Shown here: positions 34,140 to 46,800 of the stretch, in pieces
How the letters are laid out: each line of letters begins with the position of its first letter
Numbering within the stretch: position 1 is the stretch's first letter
Source: Macrocystis pyrifera
Lineage: Eukaryota > Sar > Phaeophyceae > Laminariales > Laminariaceae
Direction: 5' to 3'
Assembly: GCA_031763025.1 (NCBI GenBank)
Contig: JASSKH010000003.1
Coordinates: forward strand, 8,087,199-8,151,198
Length of the DNA stretch: 64,000 nt
Notes under the pieces: model-generated
The model's database searches: none
Told to the model about the DNA's origin: nothing
Seen by the model: only the letters and a program-made list of their open reading frames with translations
Made by a program: the position numbers and the translations under genes

Positions 34140-37100
34140 ATGGCCGATTGGGCGGCAGCAGCCGCGGCCTGGGCTCAATCTGGGGAGGGAGAGAAAACCG
34201 TGTTCGTACCACCGCCACCCCCGCCTCAAAGCAACCAGCAGCATGGGATGTGGACTGGCGGCGACGCCCATCCCTCTCAGCAGCAGGCGTGGATGCCGCA
34301 CCCGATGGACCCCTCCCCTCATCAGCCTCAACACGGGTTTGGGCCTTCGGGGGTGTCGGATCCAGCGGCAGCAATGAGCTTCCAGGGACCTTCCGGCGGA
34401 GCGCATTTTGGGCACGGGGGTGAGCAAAGGAATGCGTGACCACTGCGCGGCAGCCCCCCAATCGGCTGCTTGCTGCTGGTTTTGGTTAGATTCGCTTTTG
34501 AAATTCCAGTTGCGTGTTTGTAGACCTTGTGGCTCGCCCCTGAGACTATGCTTCGTGGAACGAACACACGAGGTGAATGTGAGGACAACAGGGTACAGCA
34601 GAGCGCTCTTCCCCTGGATTTACCCTCGTGTTGGCTCACGACCACAGCAGTTCTAAATGAATACGTATGAATACGATTAATGCCCACGAAGCCTGACTTG
34701 CGACGACAAATATAATATCACGGCAGGCAGTATAAATTACAATGGACGAATATCATATGATGTGTGTGCATGCTGTACTCACAACATTGTGCCATCATCG
34801 TATATACTGCTGTAGGTCACCCGAGGTTGGGTGCAGAGCAATCTAGGGCCCAGGGGTTGTGTACGCGAAATATTTTCCGTTAATTGTGCCTCCCTTTGCC
34901 CCCGCCCACCCTGTCGTATCATACGTTATACACGCTATACCGCTGTATCACAGCGCCTACGCTGCCGCCGCCGCCACCGCCGCGGATGCAGCCACCGTTT
35001 CCGTCCTCTCCCCCATCGGATGGCGTTGATCAGCAGGGCCATCAGGGCCAGTTTTTTGGCGTTGGCGATCAAGGTACGTCTAAACAGTCGGGTTTGGCGT
35101 GGCGTTCGGCTGACTTTCGTGATCTGTGTTGTGGTTTCCCTGTGTCGGTGACGAGAGAGAGATTATGTGTGACACTCGGTACGGTTCGTCGCGAGGTGTT
35201 GTGGTGCTGCTTTTCATCTGTGATGTCACTACTGTCGACAACGGTGTGCAGGAGACTTGGCAACGCCTGTACCCCCCCGCATTGCGCGGCCGGCCTTCAG
35301 AAATCGTATTATTAAATAATGGTCGTGCCCGCCGAGTAGGATACTCTACTGTTGTTGTACCAGCATGAGATCACTCATGTGTCATGTGGCAAAATTATTC
35401 TCCAAAGGATGTTGTACCTGTACTTCGCACTATTAATATTAATAGTATAACCATCTTATAGGACTGCACTCTCGTTCTGGGGATAGTAGGAGACAATTAC
35501 TTGAAATTCGAGTTGGATATATATTTCTGGACAGCAGTGCAGTACTAAAAGGGTTGAAGAGTCTTTTCCTGAGGAGTCTTTTCCTGAGGCATTCCATTTT
35601 TTTATCCCATTGTTCCATATTCGTTGTTCCGTCCAATTGTATTCCCATTACGAGTTCAAGCGATACAAGCAGAGACTACCTGCAAGTACCAGGTACCGGA
35701 TGAAGGGGGGGATCTTGTCGTTCGCGATGTGGTGATGCCTTGCAGTAGTGTCAAATTATAATGAAGCGCGAGCCTTTCTTTCTCGGTTTTCCAAGGAAAA
35801 GAAATGCCTCTTCATAACGGATCGCCTGCTTTTTACTTGCCTTGTTTTTAGTTCCTCTGTATTATATGTGTGTCAGTCCCTGTGATTCAACGTTTTTTTT
35901 CGGCCACGTTTGTCCACCGCGCTCTACGCAGACGGCACCGATGTCAGGTCCCGGCGGGCTCTGTGCACGCATACACACTCATGAAACCTTCTCGTGTTGG
36001 TGCGGTTGCAAGTCGTTCAGAGTTGGTCGAGCTAGGTGGCGGCCAGATGTGTAGGCAAATGGCTGGGCCATGGTTTGAAAAACACAGAACCGTAAAATAT
36101 CATGACTGTTTCTTGTTTTTTTATAGTTCTACCAAACGAAACTCAACTCTACGAGTACTCGGAGGCAGAATGTGCCTATTCTCAGCAACGTTTGGGCGGA
36201 GAAGCATGAAGACGGAGAAACAGGAGAAGCTCTGCTGTGGATGTCGTACAGCAGTAGTAGTGGTGGCACCTACTACGAGAAGCTCTGTTGGATACATGTC
36301 AGGTTGTAGATTTTTCTTCAAATTTGCCAAATTTCGAGTTGGGGAACCAGGAAACACGCTACAAAAATCGGGTACGTGTACAAAGGGTTGAGGGTATAGA
36401 CCGACAAGCCGAGCGTACAGCGATGCTGACCCTGGCCTCGTGTGTCCTACTGCTACTGCTGCTGTTCTGCTGCTGGAGAAGTTCTGCTGTACATGTCGTA
36501 CAGCAGTATTGGTGGTGATACCTGCTATGAGAAGCTCACACACAAACTAATTCGAGTACGTGTACAAAGGATTCAAGAGTTAGACCGACTAGCCGAGCGT
36601 ATAGCGACGCTGACCCTAGCCTCGTGTGCCCTACTGCAGCTGCTGCTGCTGTTGCTGCCGCCGCTACCTCTGCTGCTGCTGCTGACCATTTCTTGTTTCT
36701 TAAAATAATGAACCCAAACGTCAGCGATACATACGACCGCGTACACAGATGCTCGTTCGCGTTAGTTCAGCACAACAATCCGTATTCGCCCAGCATGATG
36801 CATCGCAGATTTTTACCACTGCAGGTACTGTGGTCGCTCCTCTTTATCACCAATTACTATTAATAGTACCTATGATATGTCAGCGAACTCGAACGAGCAC
36901 TTTTTCCGTTCTGAAGCACTTGATTGCAACGAAGCGCACGACACAATGTTCCCGCAGCTTACTCTGCTTGCATCCGTTCCTTGGCTCTGAATCCGACCCA
37001 TCTCGTTGCGCTGTTACTTGCCCCGGCCGTTCGCCAATTATATCAAAAGGTTGGGCGGGGACTGGCTACCCCGCACCCCCACCCCCCCCTCCCTCCTAGC

Positions 37101-39740
37101 CAACCGTCTGCTTCAAATGCCACAAACATGGGCGGCCAAATGGGGTCTCAGATAAGCGGGCATATGGAGGGCCAAATGGGGTCTCAGATGAGCGGGCAAA
37201 TGGAGGGCCAAATAGTCTCTCAGATGAGCGGGCAAATGGAGGGGCAAATGGGGTCTCAGATGAGCGGGCAGATGGAGGGGCAAATGGGGTCTCAGATGAG
37301 CGGGCAGGTGGAGGCGGCCCAAATGGGGAACTTCATGGAAACCCAACCGGACGGCCCAATGGGAGGGCACATGGGAGGCATGCCTTCAAATGTGCCCCCG
37401 ATGGACCAGATGGGCGGGCAGCATCAACATCAGCATCCGCATCAGCATCAGCACCAGCAGCACGGAATGGGCAATTACCAGCCACCCCTTGCGAGCATGA
37501 GTCATCCCGGGGCGGCAGAGGTGTTGCATGGATTGGGGCCTGGAGGGGGCCACGGTATTGGAGGGGCGGGGAGAGGGGGGGGGGGGCGATGGGTGGTCCG
37601 GGCGGTATGAACGGAGCGATGATGGGGGGTATGGGGGGCGGTATGGGAGGGGGCATGGGCAGTTTCTCTGCGGGGCCTCCCGCGCAGCGGCCAGCGAAGA
37701 AGGTGCCCGACTGGCTGGTGCAAACCCTGAAGGAGAAGGAAGCGCAAGCGGAGAAGCAGAAAAAGAAGGAGGGGATCTCCCTGTCGACAGACGTGGCGGC
37801 GTCGTCTTTGCCGGGGGGGTTGTCAGGCAACATCAGCGGGTACAACCTTGTTCACTCCCCCTCCCCCTCGCCTCCGGGATCGCCGTCCGACCGCGACGGT
37901 GGCGCGAGTGGCAAGGCGGGACGCTCGAAGCCGAGCTGGCAAGACGACAGCGACGACGACTCCGCGGACGAGGTGTCACCGACGAGGGCTAACCGCGCGA
38001 GAACGGCGTCCAATGGGAAGATGGACGGTGGCGCCCGAAACGGCGCGAAACCGTCGGGCATCCTCAAGAAAGGCGGGATGAAGAAGCGTGGGACGGCGCG
38101 GGTGTTGGAGAGGGACGACGAGGATGAGGCGGCAGCCGCGGCAGAGGCGGCGGCAGCAACGGGGGCGGGCATTATGGACGACGAGACCAGAGCGGCGTTC
38201 GACCGGGAGATCCGCCGGCTGCTGACGCAGCTGCTGAAGGAGGGGACGGCCAACATTAGCCGCGAGGTGGCGTCTTCCGCGGCGGAGGAGGCCCGTCACT
38301 CCGTCGCCGCTGAAGCCGCTCGCCGCCTCGCTGCCTTGATGCAGGAGAAGCAGCCGAAGGTGAAGCGCAAGGAACAACGCGAGCAGAAAAAAGCCATTGG
38401 GGCGCTCATCGGCGGCTACGGGTCTGGGTCGGCCTCGGAGAGCGACGGCGACGCCTCGCCGCCTGCAAACCCCACCGAGGCCGCAACCCTCTCCAGAGAT
38501 ACAACTATTGTCGGTGAGGGGGGGGGGGGGGGCGACGTCGAAGCCGCCAGCGGTGGCAGATACGGTATCATCCCTGGCGCCTGTTCGGAAGACGCCCGTG
38601 ATGGTGGGTGGGAAGTGGCCGCTACCGCCGTGGGCGGACCCGCCCCATGAGGCCCCGCTCCCCGGTGGCGTGTCTGTCCTGGTGGAAACGATAGGACCTA
38701 ATCTGGAAAGGGTGAAGACGCAGGAGCTTTCTTTCAGCACGACGGTGATGGGCAGGTTCGAAGAGCAATGCGGCTTTGTCGTCGAAGACTCCTCTGCCTC
38801 TCGGTGCCACGCTGCGATCCTGTAAGTCCCCTTTTTCTCCCCCTTTCGTGTGCGTACGCAGCCCCACCGCTTCGCCACAGCTTGACTTCACTGTGCCGCA
38901 ACGTCGATGGTACATACCTCTCGAGCGGTGGCCCCGACTGAATATTTAGTTTACTGATACTTTTGTTGGCTTTCTTCAAAGGATTAGTTGCCTTTCGGCA
39001 TGTTCAATGCGGGGCAATTTTTGACTATAACCACTAATGCAGCGTTCCCTTGCACCATGCACTCCTTGCTCTCAAAAGCCTCAGGACTAACCCGAAAAAA
39101 AATTGCTGCCCCGAGTCAATTTGCCCTTTTCCTGAGCAAGTTTTTCTACCTGCCCTCTTGAGACTCTGATTCCGCCCCGTCCGCACTACCCCTCGCCCGC
39201 GCCCCCCCCCCCCGCCCCCCCCCTCCAACCCGTATGTCGCTGCCATATCAGCGTGGACGCAAACAAAAACGTGCACATCGTGGACATTTTCTCCGCGAAC
39301 GGAACGGCAGTGAGTGGCAAGAAACTCCAGCCAGGCGTTCTCCAACCGCTGTCCTCAGGCGGCGTGCTGACCCTAGGAACGCGCAACCAGTCCTTTCGCG
39401 TGATCGTGCGGTTGGCCACTCCGGCCGGCCAGGATGCACCATCTCTCGCACCGGTTCCCGCCGCCGCCTCTGTCCCTGCACCCGCCTCTACCCCTACCCC
39501 AATTCCCACCGCCACCCTGCCCCCCGCCGTCGCCGGGGTGGCTAATGTTCTTCCCGTGTCTGGCAACCCCCCCAAGTTCAAGCAAGATCTTGTGGCGTTG
39601 GCGGCTACTATAGCCGCGAGAATCAACAACAAGCCGGCAGCCCCGGAGGCGGAGAAGAAGCGGGGGAAAGAGACAGACCGGAGCAGGAAGGATAAAGGCG
39701 CGAATGGGGTCAAGAGGGCCGAATCTAGGAACAAAAAGAG

Positions 39741-39794
<54 letters not shown>

Positions 39795-41172
39795 CAGCAG
39801 CAGCAGCAGCAGTGGCAGCAGCCGGAGTCGCGGCCGCAGTCGCAGTAGGAGCCGCAGCCGTGGGCTCGATCGGAAACGGTGGAGCCACGGGAAAAGCAAG
39901 AGTGGCGGGGGGAAAGAAGGGAAGGAACACACGGGGAGGAAGAGAAGCAGGAGCGAAGCGCATCTCTCGAGCAAAAGCCGCAGCCGCAGCCGCAGCCGCG
40001 GCCGCAGCCGGAGCCGCAGCCGGGGCGCCAGCCGCAGCCGCAGAAGTTCCCACAGCGGGAAAAAAGACGCGCGGCAGGAGAGTAAAGAGAGGAGGGGCAG
40101 GAGGAGGAGGAGCCGCAGCGCGAGTAGGAGCCGCGAACGGAAGCACAAGGACAAGGGGACAGCAAAGGATCGAGACGGCGGCAGCGGCGGCGGTGGTAGC
40201 GGTGGCGGGAAGAGTCGGGGTGGGGACAGACGGAGGGAGAGAGACCGAAGTGCTTCTCGCAGTCCCAGCCGCAATCGCAGGGGATCTGGCGGGAAGAGGG
40301 ACAGGTCCGACCAGGGGAAACGGGGGGGGAGGGGGGGGGCGGGTAGCAGGAGTAAGAGCAGAAGCAAGAGCAGGAGCAAGAGCAGGAGCGGCAAAGACCG
40401 ATCTTCACGGAGCGATAAGTCAGAGCGGCGGAGCCACGGAGGGGGGGGGCGGGGCAAAGAGCGGAGCCCAAGCAAGAGCAGAAGCGAAACTCGAGGTCGA
40501 GGTGGAGGCGGGAAAACGGCGACCGATCGTGTCAAGGGAAAGGGAGAGGAGAAAAGAAGTGAACGAAGCCGCCACCAAAGCCATGGTCGGACGGCTGCTA
40601 GCGGCAGCGGCGGCGGCGGCGGCAGCAGCAGCAGCAGCAATAAAAAAGAGGGTAGGGAGTCCCGTGGCGCACCCGATGGCTCGAAGGAGGCCAACGGTCA
40701 CGGCGGAAAAAAAAATGGGCCAGGAAGGATAGCAGCTCGAAGGATGGTGCAAGCAGTAGTAGGAAGGGTAAGGAGGAGAGCAGCAACAGGTCGGGTAGCA
40801 GCAGTCCGAGTAGCGGCGGCAAAGCCGAGGGTAAAAAGCGCGACGCCGTTAGGAAAACGCCTCGCAAGCCAGCGAAAACCGCACCTGCTAGTACTACTGC
40901 TAGTGCTAGTGCTGCTGCTACTGCTGCTACTGCGACTCGGGATAAGAAGAAAAAAGGGGGGGGGGGGGTCAGCGGAAAGAGCGAAGATGCTAGAGGGCGG
41001 CCGAAGTCGCGATAGCGAAAGCAGTAAGAAGCGGGGGGGGTCTAAGCACCATAGAAGCAAGAGCAGGTCGGTATCCGCTACCCGCGGCGAGCGAAGGAGA
41101 AGGAGTAGATCGCCTCGGGAAGAGAGGGTTAGCGGCAGTGCCAGAGGCAAGAAAGGGCGGGGGGGGTCCTGA
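34140..41172 (+). CDS. PNISR-like splicing protein with an embedded NIPP1-type FHA domain and RS domain
   Basis: Exon 1 (34140-34419) starts 'MADWAAAAAAWAQ', matching the DWAALAQAWxAQ start of PNISR. Exon 2 is 34954-35073 (Pro-rich, phase 1 to 1). The large exon (acceptor about 37100) encodes five 12-residue GQMGSQMSGQME repeats and His/Gln/Gly/Met-rich sequence. The PNISR signature follows ('KKVPDWLVQTLKEKEAQAEK', 'WQDDSDDDSADE', a helix 'TRAAFDREIRRLLTQLLKEG', 'IGGYGSGSASESDGD'). After a G15 tract the frame changes into 'PLPPWADPPHEAPLPGG' and an FHA domain split by an intron (38822-39251): 'GRFEEQCGFVVEDSSASRCH' then 'VHIVDIFSANGTAVSG'. This is the NIPP1 (PPP1R8) style of FHA, which binds phosphothreonine partners. 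From about 39650 to the stop it is an RS domain. Inferred role: nuclear speckle protein linking phospho-dependent binding to splicing. The exon 2 to large exon join has mismatched phase. Frame changes at 38518, 40707 and 40956 coincide with homopolymers. Confidence 0.75.
36224..36660. repeat. Diverged tandem duplication, period about 250 bp
   Basis: Blocks at 36224 and 36476 share GAGAAG-TCTGCTGT, GTCGTACAGCAGTA, GTACGTGTACAAAGG and GACCGAC-AGCCGAGCGTA. The second copy lacks about 66 bp. It lies in the intron before the large PNISR-like exon; its CTG-rich ends give spurious poly-Leu frames. Confidence 0.7.
37133..37312 (+). repeat. Coding 36-bp tandem repeat x5
   Basis: Five near-identical copies encode the 12-residue unit GQMGSQMSGQME; one copy reads GQIVSQMSGQME. 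It is in frame in the PNISR-like gene and probably disordered. Confidence 0.85.
39739..39825 (+). repeat. (AGC)n coding polyserine tract
   Basis: About 25 AGC codons broken by ATC and GGC, encoding polyserine that leads into Arg-Ser dipeptides of the RS domain. Such tracts are prone to length polymorphism. Confidence 0.9.
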
Positions 41173-43891
41173 TGGTGTGGTCATTTTTTTTTTTTTTTTG
41201 TGGGTTCATGCTGGTTTCGTTTTTGCAATATTCATTGTAGCACATTCGCACCAAAGTAGAACGAAGCGCGAACGTACAGACCACGTATGTGCTGCCTAAA
41301 GTACGAAAAAGGTGGAAGGCAGTGAAACGAGACGGGTGGAGGAAGAGAGCCGAACTCACAAGCTCGGACAAGATTTGCTGGGTGGGGGATTTGTTTGCCT
41401 TTTCCCTTTGCTCCGGCTCTCACTTCGGCATGATGCGTGTTGTGGCATCAAAGAAAATCTGGTTACGAGTACCAGGTACATACCTCGTATCAAACTATAT
41501 TATTCCAGAGCTTCGCATCATGACGTTTATAATAGTGCGGAGGCGACGGCAAACTGCTGTTAGTTGTTGTGCTGTAGGGTCGAGGACACGAGAAGAGTCC
41601 ACAGGGCCTAGGTATGCCGCGAGGCCCAGAATATGTTTTTGGAGGCATTTTTACGTTTGGTTATTCAATGGTTGCTTGCCACCCCCAGGCATTTCGGGAC
41701 TTTGAGAGGGAAAGAGAAAAGTGATGGACCCAAAATGACGATTGCAGCATGTGCCACTGCTTGGTTGGGGGGCGAGCATTTAGGGTCGAAACTACGATGC
41801 AAGGAGTCGTACGACACGACCCCACAGCATAATCCTACTCGTCCGAGCGCTCGCAGTTTTCGTGCAGACGGTTCGGTTGATGAAACTGATCTTGTCATTT
41901 TTTGGTCTGTCATATTATCTGGGTCTATGAGGGGTCAGACAGTCAGTACCCCAAAACATTTTGAGAATTTATTTGATGATTTGGGAGTTGAGAGTTTCAG
42001 TAAGTCTTCACTTTTTTCAATTTTCAGGCGCGACATACAGCAGTACGTATAAACCTGGTACGTGGTAAGGATTTATTTGTGCTCAGCGGGAACGCCCCTA
42101 TTCTAAAGCCTATAATAATACCTGGTAACGTTCAAGAGCCTAAATGCTCAACGATGATATCAAAATAAGCCGCTAGCCGTACGTAGCCGAAATAGGACAC
42201 TTCGTACAGCAGTATTATTTGATTTAGGTTCCGCCGCATGTAACTAAAACTGCTGTCTGTCGCGGTTTCTCTGTAAAAAAACTGAGTCTCTATCTCGCGT
42301 ATTCTCAGTTTGTAAAAAAACTGAATCTCTATTTTGGTAATTGCACATCTGTCTATCAGTCTGTCCCGTCACAAGGAAACTCCAACCCTTGCAAAATCTT
42401 GTCCCAAACCGCTTCCGACATTATTAACTAACGTGTATACCACCGCGCGAATCGATAGCCGACGTGCATACAAGCAGTCTCGGCCAACTTTCGGATTCAA
42501 CGGAGCCCTGCCCCTTGAGCTACGCGACCCAGCCTCACCTGGGAGTCTCTATTTTGGTAATTGCACATCAGATTCTGTCTATCTGTCTGTCTGTCCCCCC
42601 TCGTCGAGGAAACTCCAACCCTTGCAAAATCTGGTCCCAAACCGCTTCCGACGTTGACGTGTATACCACCGCGCGAATCGATAGCCGACATACAACAAGC
42701 AGTCGCGGCCTACTTTCGGATTCAATGGAGTCCTGCCCCCTGAGCTACGCGACCCAGCCTCACCCGGGACAATAGCTTGTAGACAATAATATCTTCTCCT
42801 GTGATTCAGCAGGCAGGTCAGCACGAGCGGGCTCGGCAAAAAAATATAGACACCAACGAGTACGTACACTGTGTAGTGCGTACAGTACAGTAGTAATTTT
42901 GGGGTTCGAGAAAACAATAATACGTGTGGCTCCGATGGCTCCGATGCCAATCCCGAAACACGACTGCCATCCCCACCGCAAACTACCTCTATTTTACCTA
43001 CCTACTACTTACTACTAAAGGGAGGCACAACAGCTAGCAGCAGCTGTATGTATTATTAGCTTTAAAAAAAATACGACGTTCGGGGAAACGACCGTGTTTA
43101 GCGACTGTCTCTCACATTTTCTTCATTCAATGGGGGGAAGGCGGGGGAGGGGTTGCTCATGTCTTGTATCGACTGCGATGATTCTGTGCTATTTATTCCG
43201 AGTAGCAGTAGTTTTCGTCCCCAAAAACGAGGATGGATGCAGTTAGAATCTGTGGGTGAGTGTCTGAAACGGAAATTCACTCCGGCATAATATGATGACA
43301 GCACTTACTTCTTCTGATCACCGAACCATTGACGCCCATACCGCCGTGCATATAATCATGATAACCACAGGAATAATGCATACAGCCGTACATTCCAGTT
43401 GCTGATGCTCCAAATCCAATATGTACGTAAATATAAGAAACGTTTGTCCTTTAATATGAAAATCATAACCATCCTTACATTTCCGGACAAATTGAGAGAT
43501 TTGAAGCAGTTTGCATGGTGGATGGAGTGCTTGCTGGTGTAGGCATCCTGGATGTAACAACACATTAATGCGACGATGAAGCACCTGGCGTCCACACTCC
43601 TTTGGCTAAGAAGGCAGTCCTACGTATGTAAGACGAAATGCGGGGCGATCTGCGTTGCTGGCGGCAAACGCCCAACATCCCTGCACACCCACACCCCGTA
43701 TGCTGCACGCTGCCAAAAACAATGAAAACTTTAATGAAACCCATCCCCTACATGGCAACGCCTCCGAGAAACAACTTCCCGCCAGCGCACCGCAATGCCG
43801 CATCGCCTGAGCACAAAATTTTACCGTAAGTGACACCTCACACAACAACCAGAACACCAGCGACAGAGGAAAGCAAAGGAAAAACAAGAGC
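41173..43891. other. Intergenic region between PNISR-FHA and CHCHD2-type genes
   Basis: It contains the duplicated SINE-like units at 42324-42771 and otherwise no recognised exon. Candidate ORFs at 41289-41705 and 41633-42052 have no domain and poor composition. The CHCHD2-type promoter should lie at its right end. Confidence 0.4.
42324..42771 (-). mobile_element. Two tandem copies of a tRNA-like SINE, about 220 bp each
   Basis: Copies at about 42324-42543 and 42544-42771 are about 85-90 percent alike by eye. Read on the minus strand each starts GGTCGCGTAGCTCAGGGGGC, where TAGCTCAGGGGG fits the Pol III A box. About 65 bp later comes TATCGATTCGCG, an approximate B box, then an unrelated body ending CAATTACCAAAATAGAG. 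No clover-leaf can be completed, so this is a SINE or tRNA-derived repeat, not a functional tRNA. Orientation and the B box are inferences. Confidence 0.5.
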
Positions 43892-46800
43892 ATGGGTCGC
43901 TCTCGACGTTCCGCTCCCGCCCGCAGGCCTGCGCCCCGAAGGTAAGCCCATGGCGCACGTCGCGTAAATAGTATGCCCGGAATACCTGTTGCTGAGGTAC
44001 CTACTCGACCACGTGGTAGAGAGTGGTTTTGGTTGGCGCATCGGTTCTAGAAGTCATGCTCTGGAACCAGTTCAAGCGGACTCCGACGGGAATGATTGTC
44101 TATATGGTGTTTTATATTGGGAGGACACGATGACCGTAGCGTTGTATTATATCGCCTGCCTTGCCCTCCAAGTCTGCTTCAAGTAGAGTCTAGGAAGATA
44201 GAAAATACGGCCCCTTTTCCCGTCTACTCGTTTGAGTAGTGCTGGACGACAGCAGTTCTCACCGTTCGTGTACTCGTATGTATCTGGTACAGAAGAAGAG
44301 CCTCGACACTACTATTAATAGTACATACCAGTAGCTACAGCATTAATACTCAAAACAGCTGTGTTTTATACTATTACTATAATACCTACACCTGACGCTA
44401 CATCGACAAAGGATGTTTGCATTCCTTTTTGTCATGCCCTGGGCCGACGGAGCCCGCAACGAGAAGCGGAGGTGAGGGGAGAGGTCACCCCCAGGCCTTG
44501 TTGTCCGATCAAGGGCCATTCAGTATTGATGGCCTGGGTTGATGTTTGGGCATGTGCTAGTCTACTATTCACGTGTACGTACAGTAGTAGTACCTGCGTT
44601 GCCTGCGGGTATTTATTGGTGCACTTGCAGCTGGAAAGTACAGGTATGTCGCGGGGTGCTCTCAAGACCCGCGCGCTTCGGGATGGTTGGCTTGAAACTT
44701 GAAATCCCGGGGGTAACGAAGCAATAGCAGCAGTTCGTTCGTACAATATATGCGGCACGAGGCAACGTTGACGTTGCAGTCGGGCTTGCATCGGAATGAA
44801 AGCGCCAACAAAATTGTATACTATTAATACACTGTATGATGCCTGTTATACCGTCAAGCAAGAGTCACAGCTTCGGTTTCAATTTCCTTCATAGCTTCGC
44901 GGAGGAGAGGTGAGAGGTTGGGTTTGGGCTTCGGGTTGGACGACACAAGTTCGGCATTGCCATTTTATAGGCGCACACAACATCGCCGATGCGGAACTGA
45001 TAGCAGTACGAGAACCAATCGACTTTTACCGTCGAAGCAAGCATTCAACCCACGTCCAAACGCATTTTCCTGTCTTGAACCTCCGGCACGCGGGGGTAGT
45101 CGCGCTGTTGTTGCGCGTGTTCTTCTGCTGAGGACATTGGGGCTCCGCCATTGCGGATCGCGAGATCCCACTGCTGCTGCCGCCACTACTGCTGCTATCA
45201 GTAATGAAAACGCAACCACGACCGCGCCGACTACCCCCCGCCCGCGTGCCGGAGGTTCAAGACAGTAGTAAAGTCGCGCTTGGGCTGGACTATTGACCTA
45301 CCACGTGCTTCCCCGGTCAACTCGGTTAGGACTATCTACTGCATTCAGTTCCGCATCGGCAACGCTGTGGGGCCTCTACCACACACCCCCGCTGCCGAGT
45401 GTCTTTTTCGTCAAGCTTGACGTTGCTGCGAGATGGCGGGGGGGGGGGGGGGGGGGGGGGGGACGGTGAAGCTGGGGCAACTCGCGTCGCGCCCCACATG
45501 TCGAGGGAGCATGGCAGTCAGGACCAAATATGGGACGAAAAACGGAGATATTAATTGTTGTTTGTTGGATCCATCGTATGAACGCTGTGATTACCAGATC
45601 CCCTCGTAATAGCGGAAGCAGAAACAGAACCCGAGGTAGACGCTCAAGAGGGGCAGCGATGAATTCGCGTCGGTTTTTGTGCCGCTGGTTGGTGGGGTTG
45701 CCGTTCTAGGGAGGGTGGTGTGGTTGCTGTTCTAGGGAGGGTGGTGTGTTGCTGTTCGGGGGTATGGGCGGATGAGTGACGATTCGGTGGTGAGGTCGTG
45801 TTCGGGAGCCGCTGATTATGAGAGAACAGCAGTGGGGAAAATGCGTGGACAAGTTTTTGTGGATGCCCCAGATCTCTCTTGCATTCGTTCGACAAATGGA
45901 TGGACTGCTGTAATTATTCCCAATGCGAAACCGATTGTTTCGTCGATTGCAACACGAAAACATGGATGCTGCGCACGCATCCCAAGAACAGCAGCAGCAT
46001 CTCATTTGTGCTCGCGGACAAAAGCAATACGGCCTCGACGCTTTTCACACTCACTGGGGATGCGGTATAGTGAAACCACACGACGTCACCGGTACATAAC
46101 TGGTCGCAGTAAGTAGAACCAGCTGATCTTTCCCGGGAAGCGGATTCTCAGTCTGGTCCATGTGCAGTTTTCGGCCTTCAACCTCCGGTACGCGCGGTAG
46201 TCGGCGCGGTCATATGCGTGTGTTCGTCCGCAACGGCCGCGCCGACTTGCCTCGCGCCGGGAGGTTCAAAGCAGGAAAGCGCGCTTGGACTGGATTGAGA
46301 ATTCACCTTTAAAAAAAAAAAAAAAGTGCTGCTGGTTCTGGTGCGACCAGTTCCGCATTGGCGACGCCATGTGGGACCACTGCTGCACGTACCGTATCCC
46401 CAGTATATACCGTATCACACGGGTAGTAAGATAACACACCCCCCCTCGAAGAAAGTTCCAAGCTGATTTTATCGGCTACGGGGAGAGTGTAACTGCCGAG
46501 CGATGCGTGCGTCTATATATGGAAATATCCCGACGAGCTCTTTTCCAAGGCCACCATTTTCGTTTCGCGTGCCCTTTTTTTTCGGAGGAAAACGAGTCGC
46601 AAAATTCATCCAAGGGAGTGTTATCTTTGTCACCGTGTATGCGGCGGATAGTGTATTCTTCGTCGTCGTCGACCGGCATGAGATGCTGCTGCAACCTATT
46701 GAGAGAGGGTGGTGTGGTTGCTGTTTCGAGGCATGAGAGGATGAGTGACGCAATGGGAAGCTTGGTGTTTTCGAGGGGTGAGCTGCTGCTGCCGCTGCGA

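Noticed and set aside
39186-40694. 502-codon minus-strand ORF rich in leucine and proline
   Set aside because: It is the antisense of the AGC/AGG-rich RS domain; composition follows directly from the repeat, and the plus strand has FHA and RS sequence.
39704-40732. 342-codon alanine/glycine-rich plus-strand ORF
   Set aside because: Out-of-frame reading of the same RS repeats.
40716-40955. Apparent leucine-rich membrane segment in the RS protein
   Set aside because: Appears only in the wrong frame between two homopolymers; the alternative frame gives a normal Ser/Lys-rich sequence.
42481-42543. Functional tRNA gene
   Set aside because: Only an A box and an approximate B box are present; no acceptor or anticodon stem can be formed.
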